From Acidobacteriaceae bacterium (lineage in GTDB: Bacteria > Acidobacteriota > Terriglobia > Terriglobales > Acidobacteriaceae), in contig JASHUR010000021.1 of assembly GCA_030039895.1 (NCBI GenBank), positions 1-21,849 on the forward strand: a stretch of DNA of 21,849 nt, read 5' to 3'. Below, piece by piece: positions 14,723 through 21,849 of the stretch. The position numbers were made by a program, and so were the translations under genes. Position 1 is the first letter of the stretch, and each line of letters opens with the position of its first letter. The notes beneath the pieces were generated by a model, which was not told the DNA's origin, ran no database searches, and saw only the letters and a list, made by a program, of their open reading frames with translations.

Positions 14723-15184
14723 ATGCCAAAGAAAATGAAGCCCCGCAGCTACGACGAAGCTCTCAATCAGCTCAAGAGTCTTCAGTTTGATGTACATGAG
14801 GCCCCCGGGGTCGCAGGGCGCGTCCGCGTTTCCAAATATGGCTGCGCGGCAATCATCGGCCGCGGCCCCAGGGGCGGCGTTGCCATGTTCCACAAGCCGG
14901 GAATTCTCATGGGCAACGAAATCGCCATCCTGCTTGATCGTGGATTCCAGAAGTTCTTTAAGACCAGCAAGTTGGAGATGGCTGCCACGGCCGACCGCCT
15001 GAAGGCCGAGCACCGCTTTGCCGAAGAACTGGACGAGGTCATCGGCGAAGTCAGCCTGTACAACGAGTCACTGGGTTCGGTCAGCGACGAGTACATGTAC
15101 GACCGCGTGAAAGGCCGCGACACAGACGCGCCGCCCGTCGGCCTCGCTCCATGGGACACAACAGGAGCCGCGGGCGGACACTGA
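14723..15184 (+). CDS. Protein of unknown function, divergent from the cysteine operon
   Basis: A 153-residue, apparently cytoplasmic protein that I do not recognise. It begins with a basic helix (MPKKMKPRSYDEALNQLKSL), continues with a strand-rich part (VAGRVRVSKYGCAAIIGRG, GGVAMFHKPGILMG), then EIAILLDRGFQKFFKTSKLE and a helical acidic region (ADRLKAEHRFAEELDEVIGE). The tail is a Gly/Pro-rich, probably disordered stretch of about 25 residues. No signal peptide, membrane helix or known catalytic motif. Its start lies 113 nt from the cysM start on the other strand. The Shine-Dalgarno sequence is weak. Intact frame and neighbour-like composition support it as real. Confidence 0.72.
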   Translation: MPKKMKPRSYDEALNQLKSLQFDVHEAPGVAGRVRVSKYGCAAIIGRGPRGGVAMFHKPGILMGNEIAILLDRGFQKFFKTSKLEMAATADRLKAEHRFAEELDEVIGEVSLYNESLGSVSDEYMYDRVKGRDTDAPPVGLAPWDTTGAAGGH

Positions 15185-15262
15185 TCCGCCTGCAGCAGAA
15201 GCATCCGCGCGAGCGGCACGGCCCGGCGTAGCGTCCGGTTCTACAAATCTAAGGAAGGCCTC

Positions 15263-15889
15263 ATGCTCATCCGGTTGACGCTTTTTGCTGCCCTGCTTGC
15301 CGTTCCCCTATCGGCTCTATCCCCTCTATTCGCTCAATCTCACGAGCACCATCCGTCGCACTCCTCCAACGCGGACACGCCCCTTATTCCCGCAGCCCGC
15401 GCCGCCGACTCCTATGCGATCTACGCCATGCTGTTGCCCGGCGCCTCCGCCGACAAAATTGACCCATCCAGAAACGTCGACTGGGTCCTTGCCGATACCA
15501 CCGTCAACATCACGGACATGAACCCCGCCATTCCGCCCGACGGCCTGCTCAAGGCCCCGCCCGACAACCACCGGGCCTTTGAGGAAGCCCTCGAGGACTA
15601 TGAGGCGCGCAAATACGAGCGCTACAAGCTTCTGGCCGCCGACTTTCACCCCCACGAAAGCTTTTCGCTCGCCGACCCTGAAAGAGTGCGCAGTCGTCGC
15701 CGCTCGGCCTCAGGCTATGACGGAGTCATCTTCTTCAGCGCGGTCTATTTCAACCGCGCGCAGACCGCGGCCCTCGTGTATGTGAATGATTGGTGCGCCA
15801 ACCTCTGCTCTGCCGGACAATGGGTCTACCTTGAAAAACACAACGGAGAGTGGGTACGCCGCTCCGGTCTGGTCTCCGGCGGAGGATAG
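15263..15889 (+). CDS. Secreted protein of unknown function with His-rich N-terminus
   Basis: 208 residues. A Sec signal peptide (MLIRLTLFAALLAVPLSALS then PLFA, cleavage after about residue 24) precedes a His-rich stretch, SHEHHPSHSS, that could bind metal. The mature protein has SYAIYAMLLPGA, DWVLADTTVNIT, a charged helix (FEEALEDYEARKYERYKLLA) and a strand-rich C-terminus with YDGVIFFSAVYFNRAQTAALV. Two cysteines in NDWCANLCSAGQW could form a disulfide, followed by VYLEKHNGEWVRR. No family recognised. AAGGAAGG precedes the ATG by 4 nt. It ends 86 nt before the M29 aminopeptidase. Confidence 0.75.
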   Translation: MLIRLTLFAALLAVPLSALSPLFAQSHEHHPSHSSNADTPLIPAARAADSYAIYAMLLPGASADKIDPSRNVDWVLADTTVNITDMNPAIPPDGLLKAPPDNHRAFEEALEDYEARKYERYKLLAADFHPHESFSLADPERVRSRRRSASGYDGVIFFSAVYFNRAQTAALVYVNDWCANLCSAGQWVYLEKHNGEWVRRSGLVSGGG

Positions 15890-15975
15890 ACTTCGCCTCC
15901 ATTTCTTCCACTCGCCTTAAAGTTGCTCAAGTTTGGCACGGTAACCAACCTCGCCGGAGCTACACTGGAGAAGCC

Positions 15976-17253
15976 ATGTCTACGCAGATTCTTGAAGCCG
16001 CCGCTCCCGCCCTGACCTTCGAACAGAAGCTCGACCGCCTCGCCGAAGTCGCCGTCAACGTAGGCCTCGGTCTGGCCCGCGGGCAGGAGCTCGTCATGAC
16101 CGCCACGCTCGACACACTCCCGCTCGTCCGCCGCATCACCGCGCACGCTTACATGGCCGGGGCTTCGCTCGTCACCACATTGCTCGCCGACGAGGAATCC
16201 ACTCTGCTGCGCTACCAGTACGGCGAAGACGAGGGTTTTGACTATGCCGCTGCCTGGCTCTATGAAGGTATGGCTGCTGCTTACCGCAGCGGGGCCGCTC
16301 GCCTGGCCATCGCCGGTGGCGATCCCGGACTGCTCTCGCAACAGGACCCCGAAAAGGTCGGCCGCGCCAACCGCGCCGTCTCTAAAGCCTACCGTCCCGC
16401 GCTCGAGCTCATCACCCGCCACGACATCAACTGGACCATCGTCGCCGCGGCCACACCCGCCTGGGCCGCAACCGTCTTTCCCGGCCTGCCTGCCGATCAG
16501 GCCCTCGCGAAGCTCTGGGACGCCATCTTCGCCGCATCGCGCGCTGACCTGCCCGATTCCGTCGCCGCCTGGAAGGCCCATGACGCTGGCCTGCACCGCC
16601 GCGCCGACCTGCTCAACCAGAAACGCTATGCCGCGCTCCACTTCAAATCGCCAGGCCCCAACGGTTCAGGTACTGACCTGCGCGTTGGCCTGGCCGACAA
16701 CCACCTGTGGCTCGGTGGCGGCACCACTGCGGGCAACGGCCAGTACTGCATTCCCAATATGCCGACCGAAGAAGTCTTCTCCACGCCGCACAAGGACCGC
16801 ACCGAGGGCTACGTCGCCAGCACCAAGCCGCTCTCGTATCAGGGAACCATGATCGAGGGCATCCGCGTGCGCTTTGAGGGCGGACGCGTGGTCGAAGCCA
16901 AAGCCACCAAAGGCGAAGAAGTACTCAACCGCATGATCGAGACCGACGACGGCGCGCGCCGCCTCGGCGAAGTCGCGCTGGTGCCGCATTCCTCACCGAT
17001 CGCGCACAGCGGACTGCTCTTTAACAACACGCTCTTTGATGAAAACGCGGCCTGCCACATCGCGCTCGGTCAGGCCTACAGCAGCTGCCTCAAAGATGGA
17101 GACAAGCTCACCCCCGAGCAGCTGGCCAAACTCGGAGCCAATGAAAGCCTCATCCATGTTGACTGGATGATTGGCTCCGGCAAGATGGACGTGGACGGCA
17201 TCACGTCAACGGGTGCCGCCGAGCCGCTCATGCGGCAAGGGGAGTGGGTCTAG
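15976..17253 (+). CDS. M29-family metallo-aminopeptidase
   Basis: A 425-residue aminopeptidase of the AmpS/AmpT/PepS family, which removes N-terminal residues from peptides using two divalent metals. The family's metal-site regions are present in order: NMPTEEVFSTPHKD (Glu ligand), LGEVALVPHSSPI (Glu and His), NAACHIALGQAY (His) and LIHVDWMIGSGKMDVDG (His/Asp). The N-terminal half carries the family pattern VNVGLGLARGQELVM and ITAHAYMAGASLV. Length is about that of the characterised enzymes (about 410). ATG at 15976 has GGAGAAG 2-4 nt upstream. The same frame is open upstream to 15850, but that part overlaps the previous gene and is not protein-like. Cytoplasmic. Confidence 0.93.
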   Translation: MSTQILEAAAPALTFEQKLDRLAEVAVNVGLGLARGQELVMTATLDTLPLVRRITAHAYMAGASLVTTLLADEESTLLRYQYGEDEGFDYAAAWLYEGMAAAYRSGAARLAIAGGDPGLLSQQDPEKVGRANRAVSKAYRPALELITRHDINWTIVAAATPAWAATVFPGLPADQALAKLWDAIFAASRADLPDSVAAWKAHDAGLHRRADLLNQKRYAALHFKSPGPNGSGTDLRVGLADNHLWLGGGTTAGNGQYCIPNMPTEEVFSTPHKDRTEGYVASTKPLSYQGTMIEGIRVRFEGGRVVEAKATKGEEVLNRMIETDDGARRLGEVALVPHSSPIAHSGLLFNNTLFDENAACHIALGQAYSSCLKDGDKLTPEQLAKLGANESLIHVDWMIGSGKMDVDGITSTGAAEPLMRQGEWV

Positions 17254-17277
17254 CTCTTCTGATCCTCCCCGCAACCC

Positions 17278-17301
17278 ACTCCTTCCAATACTGGAAGGAG
17301 T
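17278..17301 (+). promoter_or_regulatory. Perfect 10-bp hairpin enclosing the ribosome-binding site of the next gene
   Basis: ACTCCTTCCA (17278-17287) and TGGAAGGAGT (17292-17301) are perfectly complementary around the loop ATAC. The 3' arm contains the whole Shine-Dalgarno sequence GGAAGGAG (17293-17300) of the gene starting at 17308. No T-run follows, so it is not an intrinsic terminator of the upstream gene. It should block ribosome entry unless opened by temperature, a factor, or ribosomes arriving from the upstream gene. Confidence 0.8.
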
Positions 17302-17307
17302 CATGGC

Positions 17308-18300
17308 ATGCCGAAAACAGTTCGTTTCCACCAGCTTGGTGGTCCTGAGAACCTCAGGTTTGAAGACCTGCCCGCACGCGAGCCCCAGCACGGTGAGGTC
17401 AAACTGCGCGTCAAGGCCGTCGGCCTCAATCGCGCTGAATCGCTCTATTTCCGCGGCCTCTACCTCGAGAAGCCCGAGCTGCCCTCGCGGCTTGGCTATG
17501 AGGCAGAGGGCATCGTGATGGCCGTCGGCCCTGATGTCACCCGGGCCTGGATCGGCAAACGCGTCTCCACCATCCCCGGCTTTTCGCAGAACCAGTACGG
17601 AGTCCTCGCCGAAGAGGCAATTGTTCCAGTGTCTTCGCTTGGAGAATTTCCCGAGAAGTTCTCCCCCGTCGAAGGCGCAGCCATCTGGATGCAGTACACA
17701 ACCGCATGGGGTGCGCTCCTGCACGTCGGCAAATTGACCAGGGCTGACTACGTCATCATTTCGGCTGCTTCCAGCAGTGTGGGTCTGGCCGCCATTCAAA
17801 TCGTAAAGGACACAGGCGCGACAGCCATCGCCACCACGCGCTCCTCAATCAAGCGCGACGAGCTGCTCGCGCTCGGCGCCGATCATGTCATCGCGACCGG
17901 AGAAGAGGACCTTGTTGCGCGCGTGAATCAAATTACCTTCGGTCAGGGTGCGCGGCTGATCTTTGATCCGATTGCAGGCGCATTTGTGAGTGAGCTCGCC
18001 CGGGCTGCGTCGTATCACGGAATCATCATCGAATACGGAGCGCTCTCGCTTGAGTCGACGCATTTTCCATTCTTCTATGCCCTCCGCAAGGGCCTGACCA
18101 TGCGCGCCTATACGCTCAGGGAAATCACCGCCGACCCCAACGCATTGGCGGCTGCAAAGGAGTACATCTACAACCGGCTGTCCGACGGCCGCTTCGCGCC
18201 GAAGATCGCCCGGACCTTTCCCTTTGCGCAGGCGGCCGAGGCCTACCGGTACCTCGAATCGAACGCGCAGGTCGGCAAGGTAGTCATCACGGTTCCGTAA
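17308..18300 (+). CDS. MDR-superfamily zinc-independent alcohol dehydrogenase / quinone oxidoreductase-like
   Basis: A 330-residue medium-chain reductase. The N-terminal GroES-like part has VRFHQLGGPENLRFED and KAVGLNRAESLYFRG. The Rossmann part has IISAASSSVGLAAIQIVK (150-167), with AASSSVG in place of the usual GGVG-type loop. The protein contains no cysteine at all, so neither the structural zinc nor the catalytic Cys of true alcohol dehydrogenases is present. That fits the NADPH quinone oxidoreductase branch. The substrate is unknown. It follows the aminopeptidase by 54 nt, and its Shine-Dalgarno sequence lies inside a perfect hairpin. Another ATG at 17303 is out of frame. Confidence 0.88.
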   Translation: MPKTVRFHQLGGPENLRFEDLPAREPQHGEVKLRVKAVGLNRAESLYFRGLYLEKPELPSRLGYEAEGIVMAVGPDVTRAWIGKRVSTIPGFSQNQYGVLAEEAIVPVSSLGEFPEKFSPVEGAAIWMQYTTAWGALLHVGKLTRADYVIISAASSSVGLAAIQIVKDTGATAIATTRSSIKRDELLALGADHVIATGEEDLVARVNQITFGQGARLIFDPIAGAFVSELARAASYHGIIIEYGALSLESTHFPFFYALRKGLTMRAYTLREITADPNALAAAKEYIYNRLSDGRFAPKIARTFPFAQAAEAYRYLESNAQVGKVVITVP

Positions 18301-18320
18301 GCATTGTGTGCGCAAACAAA

Positions 18321-18348
18321 AAGCCTCACGGATTGCTCCGTGAGGCTT
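18321..18348 (-). terminator. Rho-independent terminator downstream of clpB
   Basis: A perfect 12-bp stem, AAGCCTCACGGA (18321-18332) with TCCGTGAGGCTT (18337-18348), loop TTGC. On the minus strand it is followed by TTTTTGTTTG, counting the last stem bases, a good U-tract 18 nt after the clpB stop. On the plus strand it also lies 20 nt after the convergent oxidoreductase gene, with a poorer T-rich tail, and may serve both. Confidence 0.92.
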
Positions 18349-18366
18349 ACAATTTGCCGCCCGGCC

Positions 18367-21015
<2,649 letters not shown>

Positions 21016-21043
21016 ATATTTTCTTTCCTCAAACTCAATTACC

Positions 21044-21063
21044 GCGGGCTAAGGTCCGCCCGC
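21044..21063 (-). promoter_or_regulatory. Hairpin in the clpB 5' leader
   Basis: GCGGGC (21044-21049) and GCCCGC (21058-21063) pair around an 8-nt loop, 28 nt upstream of the clpB start. It does not cover the ribosome-binding site. It may stabilise the leader. Function is unproven. Confidence 0.35.
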
Positions 21064-21075
21064 TTTGCGTCCCCC

Positions 21076-21105
21076 ATTACAAAACATCAGCGATACAGCT
21101 GCCAA
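21076..21105 (-). promoter_or_regulatory. Probable clpB promoter
   Basis: Read on the minus strand, TTGGCA (21105-21100) and TGTAAT (21081-21076) are 18 bp apart; each differs from the sigma-70 consensus at one position. It lies in the 175-bp gap between hsp20 and clpB, and transcription would start about 50-55 nt before the clpB ATG. No CIRCE element or clear heat-shock-sigma pattern was found near it. Confidence 0.55.
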
Positions 21106-21155
21106 CGAAAGTAAAACTTAGACGCTGACCGCCGTACCGCTGACTCATTCATCGC

Positions 21156-21186
21156 CAACCAGCCTTCAGACCGGTCGCTCTGGTTG
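21156..21186 (-). other. Weak stem after hsp20
   Basis: CAACCAG (21156-21162) and CTGGTTG (21180-21186) can pair across a 17-nt loop just after the hsp20 stop. No U-tract follows, so termination here is doubtful and read-through into clpB is possible. Confidence 0.25.
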
Positions 21187-21190
21187 CCTC

Positions 21191-21694
21191 TTAAGCAGCC
21201 GTCTTGCCCTGGACCGGCTTGCTGGTGCTGCTTTCCACCTGCTTGGGCCCGCTGCCAACCTGCACCTTGATCTGCTTTGGTTTGGCCTCAGCCCTCTTCT
21301 CAAGCTGGATGCGCAGCACGCCGGCATCATAATCGGCCTTCACGCTGTCCGGGTTGATCGTGTTCGGAATCGTGAACGCGCGATAGAAGCTGCCGTAGCG
21401 GCGCTCAATGCGGTGGAAGTTCTCTTCTTTCTCTTCCTTCTCGAACTTGCGCTCTCCACGCACGGTAAGGTTGTTGTTCTCCATCTGGATGTCCAGGTCC
21501 TCCTGCCTCATACCCGGTACTTCCAGCTTCAGGACGATCTTGTGCTCATCCTCGTAAATGTCCACCGGAGGAACAAACGATGCTGTCGATACCAGTTCAC
21601 CCTCTCCCGCTCCGCGGTTGTAATCGAACAAAGAGTTCAAACGGTTCTGCAGCGTCAATACTTCACGAAAGGGATCCCAACGAGTAATAGCCAT
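21191..21694 (-). CDS. Small heat-shock protein, Hsp20/alpha-crystallin family
   Basis: A 167-residue chaperone that holds unfolding proteins for later refolding by DnaK/ClpB. It begins MAITRWDPFREVLTLQNRLN. The alpha-crystallin domain spans about 40-140, with PPVDIYEDEHKIVLKLEVPG, NNLTVRGER, a YGSFYRAFTIP segment and the hallmark AGVLRIQLEK. The C-terminal extension has IKVQV, an I-x-V anchor for oligomer assembly, and a Lys/Ser/Gln-rich tail. Two ATGs lie 6 nt apart. The second (21694) is preferred, since GGAG is 7 nt before it but only 1 nt before the first. Together with clpB it forms a protein-quality-control pair. Confidence 0.95.
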   Translation of the reverse strand: MAITRWDPFREVLTLQNRLNSLFDYNRGAGEGELVSTASFVPPVDIYEDEHKIVLKLEVPGMRQEDLDIQMENNNLTVRGERKFEKEEKEENFHRIERRYGSFYRAFTIPNTINPDSVKADYDAGVLRIQLEKRAEAKPKQIKVQVGSGPKQVESSTSKPVQGKTAA

Positions 21695-21761
21695 AATCAT
21701 TCTCCAAAGGTTAGAGGTATTGGCCGGTCGCGAGATCGGCCGTGCAGTTGATCTGATGACT

Positions 21762-21770
21762 ACTATAGCA
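21762..21770 (-). promoter_or_regulatory. Extended -10 promoter for hsp20
   Basis: Read on the minus strand, TGC-TATAGT (21770-21762) is an extended -10 element. The region upstream (to about 21810) is AT-rich, but no clear -35 hexamer is seen. Transcription would start near 21755, giving a leader of about 60 nt. In that leader GGCCGATC and GACCGGCC (21741-21722) form an 8-bp stem with one mismatch. Confidence 0.5.
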
Positions 21771-21849
21771 TAGTGGTTGCATAAAATATGAGTGTTTAAC
21801 TATCACATTTAGGATGGTTCGGCTTCACGCCAGCCATCGTCCAGTAAAT

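Noticed and set aside
17278..17301. Intrinsic terminator of the M29 aminopeptidase gene
   Set aside because: No T-run follows the stem and the 3' arm is the next gene's ribosome-binding site, so translational control is the better reading.
17303..17518. Alternative start at ATG 17303
   Set aside because: It is out of frame with the oxidoreductase and gives no recognisable protein; the spacing from GGAAGGAG is also too short.
21695..21849. CIRCE element upstream of hsp20
   Set aside because: Looked for TTAGCACTC and its inverted partner; not present in this region or in the hsp20-clpB gap.

Overview
The window is a chromosomal segment of a GC-rich bacterium, probably an acidobacterium of the Terriglobia (subdivision 1) type. 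That placement is an inference from three things: the overall protein flavour; a secreted Ig-like protein with two membrane segments set just before its last strands; and several small conserved-looking unknown proteins. No rRNA, tRNA, CRISPR array, insertion sequence or phage gene was found. Genes are dense, with short gaps and intact frames.

Left part (1-5284). Minus strand: serA (D-3-phosphoglycerate dehydrogenase, running off the left edge), preceded by a class V aminotransferase that may supply the next step of serine synthesis. Plus strand: a YqeY-family protein, a 72-residue unknown protein overlapping a Gfo/Idh/MocA oxidoreductase, then a HigB-HigA toxin-antitoxin pair. The pair's promoter carries three 8-bp repeats at an exact 16-bp period.

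Middle part (5295-11480). Minus strand: ruvX, mltG and a lipoprotein with a LolA/LolB-like look. Plus strand: greA and a CDP-alcohol phosphatidyltransferase, with greA preceded by a possible 20-codon leader frame. A minus-strand alpha-oxoamine synthase (kbl-like) is convergent with the phosphatidyltransferase. A secreted Ig-like protein follows on the plus strand, then a strong hairpin terminator serving the next minus-strand operon.

Cysteine module (11502-14609, minus). The order of transcription is cysM-like synthase, JAMM metalloprotease (mec), ubiquitin-like sulfur carrier (cysO) and MoeB/MoeZ-type activating enzyme with rhodanese domain. This is the full set for protein-thiocarboxylate-dependent cysteine synthesis known from Mycobacterium tuberculosis, gathered in one operon. 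The carrier is unusual: 17 residues follow its diglycine, so a peptidase must expose the active tail. The JAMM protease next to it is the obvious candidate. In M. tuberculosis the matching CysM uses O-phosphoserine, which the serA/aminotransferase pair about 10 kb away could make.

Right part (14723-21849). Plus strand: two unknown proteins (one secreted), an M29 aminopeptidase and a cysteine-free MDR oxidoreductase. The ribosome-binding site of the oxidoreductase is locked in a perfect 10-bp hairpin. Minus strand: the heat-shock pair hsp20 then clpB, with a sigma-70-like promoter before clpB and a 12-bp terminator after it.
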